Assembly: GCA_027858895.1 (NCBI GenBank)
Contig: JAQIBX010000064.1
Span: 1 to 56,725, forward strand
DNA from: Desulfuromusa sp.
GTDB taxonomy: Bacteria > Desulfobacterota > Desulfuromonadia > Desulfuromonadales > Geopsychrobacteraceae
Direction: 5' to 3'
Length of the DNA stretch: 56,725 bases
The notes under the pieces are model-generated. The model did not search any database. It was not told the origin of the DNA and saw nothing but the letters and a program-made list of their open reading frames with translations. The translations under genes were made by a program, and so were the position numbers. This document shows positions 16,919-27,570 of the stretch, piece after piece; the first letter of the stretch is position 1; each line of letters starts with the position of its first letter.

Positions 16919-17602
16919 TTATTTTTTGTGACAGCCGCTACATTTAATCGGGCCACCTTGCTCCTTATGGCAATCTTTGCACAGGGCGTGTGCGGCGTCT
17001 TTCCCTAGCTCAAATGCTCCTGGGGTCGCATCACCATGACAGGGTGTGCACCCGTAGAGTTTTCCGTGTTCGGCATGGGGCAGAGATACCTTTCCATTTT
17101 TGTTTTCGATCACAAGAATTTCTGAAATCTGCACATCTGGATCAGCCTTGCTGGTACCGGTTTGGGTTGCGATATTCGACATCAGGTTGTTGCTCTGGGT
17201 TTCGCTCTCACTAGTTTTTTTAGGCAAGCCACTTAACAGCTGTGATCCTTCCTGCTTAAGCTGATCCGTTACTTCGACCACCGGTTGTTTGGTGTTGTCG
17301 ACAATTTCTGCTGTTTTTTGGTTGACAACTTCTGCTACAGCAGCGACATCGTCTGTTGCCGTTGCCACCACTTCTTTAATTGCCTGCTCCGCCGCCGCTC
17401 CGCTATCCTTGACGAGCTGGGTCCCCGTTTCTACCAGTTCAGCTGTTTGCTTAGCGACATTGCTGGCTGTTTCTTGGACCTGTTCTGCCGCTGTTGGTTT
17501 TGCCTCTGGTACTGGTTGTGGTTCAGTTGATGTTACGGTTTCTTTCTCACATCCGGTCAGTAATAATCCACAGACTAAAAAAATTACCCAATATGTCCTC
17601 AT
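16919..17602 (-). CDS. triheme c-type cytochrome lipoprotein with long helical stalk
   Basis: A 227-residue exported lipoprotein: signal sequence with lipobox LLTGC (Cys18), a long Ala/Glu/Lys/Val-rich amphipathic segment (about 35-140, apolipoprotein-like repeats such as AKQTAELVETGTQLVKDS), and a short C-terminal domain with three CxxCH haem sites (185-189, 208-212, 221-225). The histidines in PHAEHGK and AAHALC could be distal ligands, as in c7-type triheme domains. Haem attachment implies a periplasmic or outer-surface location. A role in electron transfer across the envelope fits a metal- or sulfur-reducing bacterium, but no partner gene is adjacent. It has its own promoter and terminator. 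Confidence 0.88.
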   Translation of the reverse strand: MRTYWVIFLVCGLLLTGCEKETVTSTEPQPVPEAKPTAAEQVQETASNVAKQTAELVETGTQLVKDSGAAAEQAIKEVVATATDDVAAVAEVVNQKTAEIVDNTKQPVVEVTDQLKQEGSQLLSGLPKKTSESETQSNNLMSNIATQTGTSKADPDVQISEILVIENKNGKVSLPHAEHGKLYGCTPCHGDATPGAFELGKDAAHALCKDCHKEQGGPIKCSGCHKK

Positions 17603-17669
17603 GTTTTCCTCCTTTGGAAAGCTATACAGCTAAGATGGCCGCTAGGCTGTAGAAAAACTGTAGGATTCA

Positions 17670-17698
17670 ATTCTAAATCTTAAAGGTTGATTTGTCCT
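17670..17698 (-). promoter_or_regulatory. candidate promoter of the cytochrome gene
   Basis: Read on the minus strand: AGGACA (17698-17693), 17-nt spacer, TAGAAT (17675-17670), 68 nt before the start codon. The -35 box is weak. Confidence 0.35.
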
Positions 17699-17858
17699 TA
17701 AGTTTCTTTACAAGGTTACATCTTTAAGCGAAAGAAGTTTGGATTTTGTCCAGTACTTATCTGTGTTAAGGCTGTTCTGTCTCGGTGGAAAGAAATTGAC
17801 ATTGGTAGGGTTATATGATCTTCTGTGTCGCTGTTTGACTTAATTTGGACTTGCCTTA

Positions 17859-20035
<2,177 letters not shown>

Positions 20036-20088
20036 CTCTACCGATATGGCAATATTCTAACTGAAACACATTCAAGGAGGACAATCTT

Positions 20089-20397
20089 ATGGCAACAGAA
20101 GCTTTTGCAATGGCAGGGGGCGCGGCAGCCCAAGGTTCAGGTGGACAATATCAGGGAATCATTATGCTGGTGGCGATGTTTGCTATCTTCTATTTTTTAC
20201 TGATTCGCCCGCAGCAAAAACGGGCCAAGCAACAGAAGGAATTAGTGGGTGGTCTTAAGGCTGGAGATAATGTTGTGTCTGCCGGTGGTATCCATGGCAA
20301 AATTACTGCCGTTGAAGAAACCACTGTAACCGTTGAGGTTGCAACGGGTGTAAAGGTTAAGCTGAATCGTGGTTCAGTCACCGAGGTTAAACAATAA
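20089..20397 (+). CDS. yajC: Sec translocon accessory protein YajC
   Basis: A 102-residue single-pass membrane protein: one transmembrane helix (about 23-41, IIMLVAMFAIFYFLLIRPQ) followed by the cytosolic PQQKRAKQQKEL charge cluster and a small beta domain (GDNVVSAGGIHGKI). YajC associates with SecDF. The N-terminus is Ala/Gly-rich. AAGGAGG precedes the ATG. Confidence 0.95.
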   Translation: MATEAFAMAGGAAAQGSGGQYQGIIMLVAMFAIFYFLLIRPQQKRAKQQKELVGGLKAGDNVVSAGGIHGKITAVEETTVTVEVATGVKVKLNRGSVTEVKQ

Positions 20398-20450
20398 TCT
20401 AATCAGCCATTTGATTTGCCCATAAATGCTTAAAGGGAGATACAACGCAA

Positions 20451-22049
20451 ATGTCCAAGAGTCTTAAATTCAGGAGTGTGCTGGTTTCGCTCTGCCTGCT
20501 TCTGTCATTTTTTGCCATTGCTCCAACACTGATGGGGAGTAGCTTGCCCAAGTGGTGGACTGATTCTTTCAGCCCGATCCAACTCGGACTTGATTTGCAG
20601 GGCGGTATGCATCTGGTGCTAGGAGTTGATGTTGATAAGGCGGTTGAAAGTCGCATTGACACCATCATTGATCAGACAGAAACCCAGCTACGCGAGAAGG
20701 ATATAATTTTCAAGCGACTGGAGCGGCGCCAGGGCGACCGGCTAGTGATCCTTGTCTACGATGACGATGAAGGTGCCAAGGTTGATGCGTTGATGGCGGA
20801 CGATTATCCATCACTGGAAGCTGAAACTTTTACCGGGGATGGTGGTTATATCGAAAAACATTTTCGGTTAGGCGATACCGAAATTGAAAACATCAAAGAT
20901 TACGCTGTGCGCCAGGCTCTGGAGACTATGCGTAATCGAGTTGACCAGTTTGGTGTCAGTGAGCCGACCCTTCAGCGCCAGAGCGGGAACCGTATCCTGA
21001 TTCAACTCCCCGGAGTTGAAGATCCGGAACGCGCAATTGCTCTGCTCGGTAAAACTGCCCGGCTGGAATTCAAAATGGTTGATGAAACGGCCAATGTCCA
21101 GGATGCTGTTGCGGGCAAGTTGCCGGACGGCACTCAGCTGCTTTATGAGCGGAATATCAATAAGGCCACCGGAGGCTTGACAGAAACCCCCCTGGTCGTT
21201 GTCGATAAAACTGTCCTGACTGGTGATCTGCTGTCTGATGCTAATGTCCGGATCGATACACGCTTCAATGAGCCCTATGTTTCGATTGAGTTCAACGCGG
21301 TTGGAGCGAAGCGCTTTGATCAGATTACCGCCGCTAATGTTGGCAAGCGGATGGCCATTGTCTTGGATGGTACGATCTATTCTGCCCCAGTCATCCGCGA
21401 GCGGATTGCTGGAGGCAGCGCGCAAATTTCGGGTTCTTTTACGTCTCAGGAAGCAACCGATCTGGCCATTGTTTTGCGGGCTGGCTCTCTGCCTGCTCCG
21501 GTTAACATCCTGGAAAATCGGACTGTTGGACCGTCTCTTGGGCAGGATTCCATCGATAAAGGAATCAAGTCGATTTGGGTTGGTGCGATGCTGGTTGTCC
21601 TGGCGATGATCGTTTATTACCAGCTATCGGGCATCGTCGCAATTATTGCCCTTTCGCTTAATCTGGTGTTTATTACTGCCATGCTATCGCTGTTCGGGGC
21701 AACCCTGACTCTGCCTGGTTTGGCCGGTATCGTTTTGACCATTGGTATGGCGGTGGATGCCAATGTTCTTATTTTTGAGCGAATTCGTGAAGAAGTTCGT
21801 CTCGGCAGGGCGCCGAAACTGGCTTTGGAGTCGGGTTATAGTAAGGCCTTTATGACAATTATTGATGCTAATATGACAACTCTACTGGCGGCTCTGGTTC
21901 TGTTCCAGTTTGGTACTGGGCCGGTTCGAGGTTTTGCCGTCACCCTGTCTATCGGTATCATTGCCTCATTATTCACCGCAATTTTTGTTTCTCGGGTTGT
22001 TTTTGATATTTTCTTGAAAGGCCGCGAAGTTAAGCGGCTAAGTATATAA
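20451..22049 (+). CDS. secD: protein translocase subunit SecD
   Basis: SecD with SecF uses the proton gradient to pull proteins through SecYEG on the periplasmic side. The 532-residue protein has an N-terminal membrane helix (about 8-27), the D1 motif LGLDLQGGMHLVLGVD, a large periplasmic P1 domain (about 45-350) and five C-terminal helices containing GMAVDANVLIFERIREE, the conserved D4-type motif, and DANMTTLLAALVLFQFGTG. Length is that of the shorter bacterial SecD, separate from SecF. An AAAGGGAGA ribosome site precedes it. Confidence 0.97.
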   Translation: MSKSLKFRSVLVSLCLLLSFFAIAPTLMGSSLPKWWTDSFSPIQLGLDLQGGMHLVLGVDVDKAVESRIDTIIDQTETQLREKDIIFKRLERRQGDRLVILVYDDDEGAKVDALMADDYPSLEAETFTGDGGYIEKHFRLGDTEIENIKDYAVRQALETMRNRVDQFGVSEPTLQRQSGNRILIQLPGVEDPERAIALLGKTARLEFKMVDETANVQDAVAGKLPDGTQLLYERNINKATGGLTETPLVVVDKTVLTGDLLSDANVRIDTRFNEPYVSIEFNAVGAKRFDQITAANVGKRMAIVLDGTIYSAPVIRERIAGGSAQISGSFTSQEATDLAIVLRAGSLPAPVNILENRTVGPSLGQDSIDKGIKSIWVGAMLVVLAMIVYYQLSGIVAIIALSLNLVFITAMLSLFGATLTLPGLAGIVLTIGMAVDANVLIFERIREEVRLGRAPKLALESGYSKAFMTIIDANMTTLLAALVLFQFGTGPVRGFAVTLSIGIIASLFTAIFVSRVVFDIFLKGREVKRLSI

Positions 22050-22062
22050 GGAGGCTGACGGC

Positions 22063-22968
22063 ATGCAGCTGATCAAGCCAGATATTAATATAGATTTTGT
22101 GGGAAAACGGAAGCTGGCGTTAATTGTTTCCGTGGTTTTGATAGTGATCGGATTGACTTCTTTGTTGGTTAAAGGTCCAAATTACGGAATCGACTTTGCT
22201 GGTGGAACCCTGGTTCAAGTACAGTTTGCTCAGCCGACCGACGCTTCTGCCATAAAAAAAGCACTCTCAGGGCTCGAACTTGGTAGTCCGGTGGTTCAAA
22301 GCTTTGGAGATAATCAGAATGAGTTTCTGGTTCGGGTTGAACAGGCTTCTGGCGAATTGAAAGGACTTTCTGTCCAGATTCAGGCTGCACTTGAGCAAAC
22401 CTATGGAAAAGGCGATATTGATATTCGTCGGGTTGAGATGGTTGGACCACAAGTTGGGAAAGATTTGCGTAATAAGGGGTTAAAAGCACTCTTTTATGCA
22501 ATGTTGGGGCTTCTGGTTTATATCTCGTGGCGTTTTGAGTTCCGCTTTGCCGTGGGCGCAATTATTGCCCTTGTCCATGACGTGCTCATTACCCTCGGAG
22601 CGTTCAGCCTCTCAGGTAGGGAGATTGATCTTCCAATTATCGCGGCATTTTTAGCGATTATTGGTTATTCGTTGAACGATACGATTATTGTTTATGATCG
22701 GATTCGTGAAAATCTTGGAAAACATAACAAAGAAAGTTTTTTGTTTGTGGTTAACCGCAGTATCAATGAGACTCTCTCACGGACTTTACTGACATCAGGA
22801 ACCACTTTGCTGGTTATCCTGGCGTTATTTGTTCTTGGTGGCGGGGTCATTCATAATTTTGCTTTTGCCATGCTGATCGGTGTATTGATTGGTACTTATT
22901 CGTCAATTTTTGTTGCCAGTCCGGTGTTGATTTTTTGGCAGCAGAAGGTCGCAGCTCGCTCTAAGTGA
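22063..22968 (+). CDS. secF: protein translocase subunit SecF
   Basis: Partner of SecD, 301 residues with six predicted membrane helices. Seen: an N-terminal helix, YGIDFAGGTLVQVQF, the periplasmic domain (about 50-130), and the transmembrane motif IGYSLNDTIIVYDRIREN that carries the conserved Asp. The start is 14 nt after secD with AAGGAGG, so the two are translated together. A TPR gene follows after 19 nt. Confidence 0.97.
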   Translation: MQLIKPDINIDFVGKRKLALIVSVVLIVIGLTSLLVKGPNYGIDFAGGTLVQVQFAQPTDASAIKKALSGLELGSPVVQSFGDNQNEFLVRVEQASGELKGLSVQIQAALEQTYGKGDIDIRRVEMVGPQVGKDLRNKGLKALFYAMLGLLVYISWRFEFRFAVGAIIALVHDVLITLGAFSLSGREIDLPIIAAFLAIIGYSLNDTIIVYDRIRENLGKHNKESFLFVVNRSINETLSRTLLTSGTTLLVILALFVLGGGVIHNFAFAMLIGVLIGTYSSIFVASPVLIFWQQKVAARSK

Positions 22969-22987
22969 GTGAGAGATTGACATCTAA

Positions 22988-23563
22988 ATGAAGAAAGAAA
23001 CGATCCTGTTTGTTGCTCTTGCTCTGGCTGCAGGTATTTTGATTGGGGTCATTGTCACCAATTCAAAAAAAGATTCTTCTCCTGCTGTTCCTGCTGTAAG
23101 TCAGGTACCGGTACCGCTGCTAAAACAGCAACAGCAGACTGCTATACTGGAAGGAATTGTCGCTCGTGAGCCGGACAATCGCAATGCCTGGATTAAACTC
23201 GGACATGACTATTTTGATTCCGATCAGCCGATGAAAGCGATTGAGGCTTACGCAAGGGCTCTTGAACTCAACGGGAATGATCCTAATGTTTTGACGGATC
23301 AGGGGGTGATGTATCGTCGCCTTGGTTGGTTTGATAAGGCCATCAACAATTTTGAAAAAGCCAATAAAATTGATAATAATCACCAGCAGAGCCTTTATAA
23401 TCTAGGTATTGTTTATCGTTATGATCTGCAGGATTTTGCCAAGGCCATTGCGACCTGGGAACGATTTATTGCTATTAATCCAAGTAGCTCTGGAGCGGAG
23501 CAGATTCGTTCAGAGCTGGAACTTTTAAAGAAACATCCTGAAATTCCAAAGCAACCGCAATAA
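22988..23563 (+). CDS. membrane-anchored TPR protein
   Basis: A 191-residue protein with an N-terminal hydrophobic anchor (about 5-26), a Pro/Val/Gln-rich linker and three to four TPR units (about 55-175), e.g. NAWIKLGHDYFDSDQPMKAI and LYNLGIVYRYDLQDFAKAIA. TPR folds bind partner proteins; with one N-terminal helix it should face the periplasm. It ends the yajC-secDF operon, which suggests a role near exported proteins, but I do not know its function. A terminator follows 10 nt after the stop. Confidence 0.85.
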   Translation: MKKETILFVALALAAGILIGVIVTNSKKDSSPAVPAVSQVPVPLLKQQQQTAILEGIVAREPDNRNAWIKLGHDYFDSDQPMKAIEAYARALELNGNDPNVLTDQGVMYRRLGWFDKAINNFEKANKIDNNHQQSLYNLGIVYRYDLQDFAKAIATWERFIAINPSSSGAEQIRSELELLKKHPEIPKQPQ

Positions 23564-23572
23564 TCTGAAACT

Positions 23573-23607
23573 ACAGGCCGGGTAATACTCCCGGCCTGTT
23601 TTATTTT
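23573..23607 (+). terminator. Rho-independent terminator of the secDF operon
   Basis: acaggccggg (23573-23582) pairs with cccggcctgt (23590-23599) around a 7-nt loop, followed by a T-rich tail (ttttattttc). Confidence 0.9.
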
Positions 23608-23697
23608 CAGCACGATTCTGGATTGCTCCTGAAATAACAAGTACAAGCTGGAGCCCATCAATTCAGAACCAAGCTAAAGTCACCATGTGAGATATAG

Positions 23698-25434
23698 ATG
23701 CAACCTGTAAATTTACGCAAATGGATGCTCCGTGGTGAGCAACCGGAAGAAAATCAAATTGCACAATTAGCTCAAAAACTTGCTATCCAAAAAGTAACCG
23801 CTCAAGTTTTGCTCTTCAGAGGGATTGTAACAGAGGAGCAAGGCGTTGAATTTCTGCAGGCGAAGCTATCCGCATTGCCCGATCCAGATTTGTTACCCGA
23901 TATGGGCATTGCTTGCTCCCGGCTAGAGCAGGCGTTAGTTCAGGGAGAAAAAATTGCAGTTCATGGTGACTATGATGTCGATGGTATCACTGGTTGTACT
24001 CTCCTGGTTGAATCACTCCGTGCTATGGGGGGTGAGGTTGAATATCATATCCCACTTCGATTGAAAGACGGCTACGGCCTTTCTGCTGATGCTATTCGGC
24101 AGGCGAAAGAGAGTGGTTGTTCACTGATCATTTCCGTTGATTGTGGAGTTTCTGCTCAAGTGGAAGCTGCTCTGGCTGCTGAATTGGGTTTAGATCTGAT
24201 TATCACCGACCACCATCTGCCTCCTGCTAAACTTCCTGCCTGCCTGGCATTAATTAACCCACACCTGCCGGCAAATCATTTTCCCTGGCAAGAACTCTCT
24301 GGAGTTGGTGTTGCATTTTTTCTCCTGGTTGGATTACGTCGACATTTGCGAACAAATGGTTATTTTTTTAAAAGAGATGAGCTTGATTTACGTCAAGGCC
24401 TTGATCTTGTCGCCCTCGGAACCATTGCCGACATCGTTCCTTTAGGTGGGGTTAATCGTATCCTGGTTCGTAGTGGTTTGCAGCTTTTAGAGACGGGTGT
24501 TCGGCCAGGTGTTGCTGCATTGAAACGGGTTGCAGATGTTAAACAAGTCAGCAGTGGAGTGGTTGGTTTTCGGCTGGCTCCGCGCTTGAATGCAGCAGGA
24601 CGCCTGGAGGATGCGGCTTTGGGGGTTAAGTTGTTGCTGGGTGAAGACCCACAGGATATTGACCCTTTGGCAGATCTCCTGGATGGTTTCAATCGGGAAC
24701 GGCAGAAAATAGAACAGCAGACTTTGGTTGAAGCGATTGCTCTGGTCGAGGAGCAGAACCGCCCGGATCGTTACAGCATTGTTCTGGCCAGGGAAAACTG
24801 GCATTCTGGAGTTATCGGAATTGTGGCCAGTCGCCTGGTTGAACGCTATCACCGTCCAACTATTCTGATTGCTCTGGAGGGTGGTCAGGGAAAAGGATCA
24901 GCCCGCTCAATCAATGGTTTTCATCTCTATCAGGCGTTACAAGAGAGCGCTATGCCTTTGGCTGGTTTTGGAGGGCACGCAATGGCCGCAGGCTTGTCGA
25001 TTGTTGAAGAGAATCTGGAAAGTTTTATAATCGCTTTTGAACAGGTGGCCCGTTCCCGTCTTTCTGCGGAAGACCTGTTGCCGGCTTCATTTTACGATAG
25101 TGAAGTTGTTCTATCCATATTCACGTTGCCCTTACTCAAAGAGTTGGAAAATCTGAACCCTTATGGTGCAGGCAATCCCCAGCCGGCTTTTGTCAGCCGC
25201 AACTGTCGGGTTTATGCGCCCCGAATTCTGGCGGATAAACACTTGAAGTTTGATGTAGAACAGGATGGTTTCAGGGTTGGTTGTATTGCCTTCGGGCAGG
25301 CTGAATATTTTGAAGAATTGAACAGTGAAATTGATCTGTTGTATCGTCCGGGGATTAACCAGTGGCGTGGAAAGGAATCAATTCAATTGCAAGTTGTTGA
25401 TTTTCGCGCTTCAGATTGTAGCCATGATGTCTGA
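23698..25434 (+). CDS. recJ: single-stranded-DNA-specific exonuclease RecJ
   Basis: RecJ degrades single-stranded DNA 5' to 3' in recombination and mismatch repair. The 578-residue protein shows the DHH phosphoesterase motifs in order: VHGDYDVDGITG, SVDCGVSA, ITDHHLPP, then the DHHA1 domain motif GFGGHAMAAGLSI, and a C-terminal OB-like region (about 465-570). All metal-binding aspartates and histidines are present. No strong ribosome site or terminator is visible around its start. Its last codons overlap the murB start. Confidence 0.96.
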   Translation: MQPVNLRKWMLRGEQPEENQIAQLAQKLAIQKVTAQVLLFRGIVTEEQGVEFLQAKLSALPDPDLLPDMGIACSRLEQALVQGEKIAVHGDYDVDGITGCTLLVESLRAMGGEVEYHIPLRLKDGYGLSADAIRQAKESGCSLIISVDCGVSAQVEAALAAELGLDLIITDHHLPPAKLPACLALINPHLPANHFPWQELSGVGVAFFLLVGLRRHLRTNGYFFKRDELDLRQGLDLVALGTIADIVPLGGVNRILVRSGLQLLETGVRPGVAALKRVADVKQVSSGVVGFRLAPRLNAAGRLEDAALGVKLLLGEDPQDIDPLADLLDGFNRERQKIEQQTLVEAIALVEEQNRPDRYSIVLARENWHSGVIGIVASRLVERYHRPTILIALEGGQGKGSARSINGFHLYQALQESAMPLAGFGGHAMAAGLSIVEENLESFIIAFEQVARSRLSAEDLLPASFYDSEVVLSIFTLPLLKELENLNPYGAGNPQPAFVSRNCRVYAPRILADKHLKFDVEQDGFRVGCIAFGQAEYFEELNSEIDLLYRPGINQWRGKESIQLQVVDFRASDCSHDV

Positions 25435-26431
25435 CCAATTATCCGAAAATCTAGAAAAGTTAGCAGCAAAAGAGATCGGCAATGTTGTTTTTGATGAGCT
25501 GCTTTCTCGCCACAATAGTTGGAAAATTGGCGGCTCGGCAGATCTGTTTGTTGAGCCGGATAGTGCCTACCAAATAGCTGAAATACTCCGTTTTTCTGTT
25601 GCGAAGGAAATCCCTCTGGTGGTTATCGGACAAGGAACAAACCTGCTTTTTGATGATGCCGGAGTGCGTGGGGTTGTTTTGAAAATCGGTAACCGGATGG
25701 CAGATATCAACATATCAGGAAGTACGATTGTCGCTGGAGGAGGAGCTTGGGTTCCCAGATTGGCACGGATGTCAATGCAGGCAGGATTAAGTGGTTTGGA
25801 ACATTGTATCGGGATTCCCGGAACTGTTGGCGGGTTGGTGATGATGAATGGTGGCAGCCAGCGTAGAGGGATTGGTGAAAATGTTGTCAATGTCTCAATT
25901 GTGGATCAGGTTGGCAGGGCAAAGCAGTTGACGCGTTCTGAGTGTGATTTTTCCTACCGATATAGTGCATTGCAGGGAACTGGCTGCGTTGTTGTCAGTG
26001 TCGAGTTGAATTGTTCTGCGGGAGATGTCAAAAAAATTCGGCAGGGCATGGTTCAGGATCTTTGCCTCAGGCGTCACAAATTCCCCCGAAAATTACCTAA
26101 TTGTGGTTCGGTTTTTCTCAGTAGTACAGAAATGCACACAACAGTCGGCCCTCCGGGTCAAGTTATCGAAGCTGCCGGGCTAAAGGGGCAGCGAGTCGGG
26201 CAGGCAGAAGTATCGCAGCAGCATGCCAACTTTATTGTTAATCTGGGCGGAGCGAGCTCGATGGATGTCCTTTTGCTGATTGCCCGTATTCGTCAGATTG
26301 TACAAGAGAAAATTGATTTTGATCTGTGTTGTGAAGTCCGCTATGTCAGCCCGCAAGGGGAAATAATTCCTGCCCATATCAAGGCTGATAAGGCTGATAA
26401 GGCTGATCAGTTTGGCGCATCAGGAAAATAG
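25424..26431 (+). CDS. murB: UDP-N-acetylenolpyruvoylglucosamine reductase
   Basis: MurB reduces UDP-GlcNAc-enolpyruvate to UDP-MurNAc with NADPH, a committed step of peptidoglycan synthesis. Seen: HNSWKIGGSADLFVEP, the FAD-binding VIGQGTNLLF, GLEHCIGIPGTVGGLVMMNGG, the catalytic region NCGSVFLS with its Ser, and EAAGLKGQRVGQAEVS followed by QHANFIVN. The reading frame is open further upstream, but two ATGs at 25424 and 25427 fit the family start; both overlap recJ by a few bases. The C-terminus is extended by a Lys-Ala-Asp repeat encoded by a 9-bp tandem repeat, and the end overlaps the convergent gene by 12 bp. Confidence 0.95.
   Translation: MMSDQLSENLEKLAAKEIGNVVFDELLSRHNSWKIGGSADLFVEPDSAYQIAEILRFSVAKEIPLVVIGQGTNLLFDDAGVRGVVLKIGNRMADINISGSTIVAGGGAWVPRLARMSMQAGLSGLEHCIGIPGTVGGLVMMNGGSQRRGIGENVVNVSIVDQVGRAKQLTRSECDFSYRYSALQGTGCVVVSVELNCSAGDVKKIRQGMVQDLCLRRHKFPRKLPNCGSVFLSSTEMHTTVGPPGQVIEAAGLKGQRVGQAEVSQQHANFIVNLGGASSMDVLLLIARIRQIVQEKIDFDLCCEVRYVSPQGEIIPAHIKADKADKADQFGASGK
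26381..26407 (+). repeat. 9-bp tandem repeat (aaggctgat x3) at the 3' end of murB
   Basis: Three exact copies encode (K-A-D)3 in the non-conserved C-terminal tail of MurB. Copy-number change in units of nine would stay in frame. Confidence 0.85.
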
Positions 26432-27517
26432 CGCATCCAGTTTATCAAAATCAAAGCGAAGCTCTGATAGCTTTTTTATCATATCAATCTTTTCCTTGTC
26501 TTCTGCCTGCAATTTATAAACATCTTCATTGATAATGCGATAAAGCTTGCCGGTTGTGTGGCAGGTGGTTCTTAGGTAGGGGATCTTACTTCGGTCGATA
26601 ATCTGTTGAGTGATATTACTGATATTGTGGATTCCGGGAATGAGCAGCCCGACAATTTTATTCCGATAGGCGGGAATCTGGTACATGTTTGATAATGTAA
26701 CCAGTAATTCATCTCGACTGCTGGTGACAATTAAAAGAGTGTCTTCGCGAAGCAATTCGGTTACTCGCTGAGTGGATGGTGCACCAATCTGTAGATAATG
26801 GATTATCCGTTTCGCATCACGTTTGTTGCCGATGATATCCAGGCCAAGGATTTTTGCGACGCGGGTTAAGGTTGGATTTGCCAACACGGGTTGATAATTA
26901 AAGCCGCCTACAACTTGAAAAGATTCACCGGAAAACGCCTTTTCCAGATAAGTAAGAGTGCTCTCTCGTTTTTCCGGTAAAAGTTTATTGGGCATAATAG
27001 CGCGAATTTCAACCCCCTCTTTTTCAAACAGGGCTTTATTCATAGAGACGTTGTCTATCACGTTACCGATACCACCACCGGTGATCATTAAAACCTTGGC
27101 TCCCAATAGCTTAGCGATCCGAGCATTGGACAGATTGACAACTGATCCAACTCCTGGATGTCCAGAACCTTCGATAATCAGAAAATCACATTTTTTTTCC
27201 AGCTCTGCACATGCTTGTAAAATCATTTGTTCCAGACTCTGTAGATCAAGTTCTCCATTCAGTGCTTTGCGGGTTGTGTCGGGATAGATGACCACCGGTG
27301 ACATGTATGGCAGGTTGCGCCCCATGTTGAAGACTTGACAGATAACTGCAGCATCCTTGTCAACTGTGAGCCCTTTATACTCGGTCACCTTAGGACCTAG
27401 TGGCTTGATAAAACCGACCCGGCGATATTTCTTTTTTGCCAGATGAACCAATGACAGGCTTGCCGTCGTTTTTCCGATATCTTGACCGGTTGCCGCAATG
27501 AAAAGTTTTTTAGCCAT
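26420..27517 (-). CDS. BioD-like/DRTGG domain P-loop protein of unknown function
   Basis: A 365-residue cytosolic protein resembling the N-terminal part of long phosphotransacetylases: a dethiobiotin-synthetase-like P-loop domain (about 1-200) with IAATGQDIGKTTASLSL, LIIEGSGHPGVGSVVN and ITGGGIGNVIDN, then a DRTGG-like domain (about 215-330; LLREDTLLIVTSSRDELL, VGLLIPGIH). The phosphotransacetylase catalytic domain is absent, so it is not an acetyl-transfer enzyme by itself. I chose the ATG at 27517 (MAKKLF) because a GGAG site lies 7 nt upstream; the frame could be read 32 codons further back but overlaps the upstream gene. It follows the aminotransferase gene at 53 nt on the same strand. 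A nucleotide-binding regulatory role is possible but unproven. Confidence 0.82.
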   Translation of the reverse strand: MAKKLFIAATGQDIGKTTASLSLVHLAKKKYRRVGFIKPLGPKVTEYKGLTVDKDAAVICQVFNMGRNLPYMSPVVIYPDTTRKALNGELDLQSLEQMILQACAELEKKCDFLIIEGSGHPGVGSVVNLSNARIAKLLGAKVLMITGGGIGNVIDNVSMNKALFEKEGVEIRAIMPNKLLPEKRESTLTYLEKAFSGESFQVVGGFNYQPVLANPTLTRVAKILGLDIIGNKRDAKRIIHYLQIGAPSTQRVTELLREDTLLIVTSSRDELLVTLSNMYQIPAYRNKIVGLLIPGIHNISNITQQIIDRSKIPYLRTTCHTTGKLYRIINEDVYKLQAEDKEKIDMIKKLSELRFDFDKLDALFS

Positions 27518-27570
27518 CTCTGGTCTCCAGATTGTAAAAATTTGTGCCAGTTGAATTATCCGGAATTTAA

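Noticed and set aside
17796-17819. TTGACA followed by TATGAT upstream of queA, as a promoter
   Set aside because: The spacer is only 12 nt, too short for a sigma-70-type promoter; no other -10 fits.
26381-26407. Direct repeats as a CRISPR array
   Set aside because: Units are 9 bp without spacers and lie in a coding tail.
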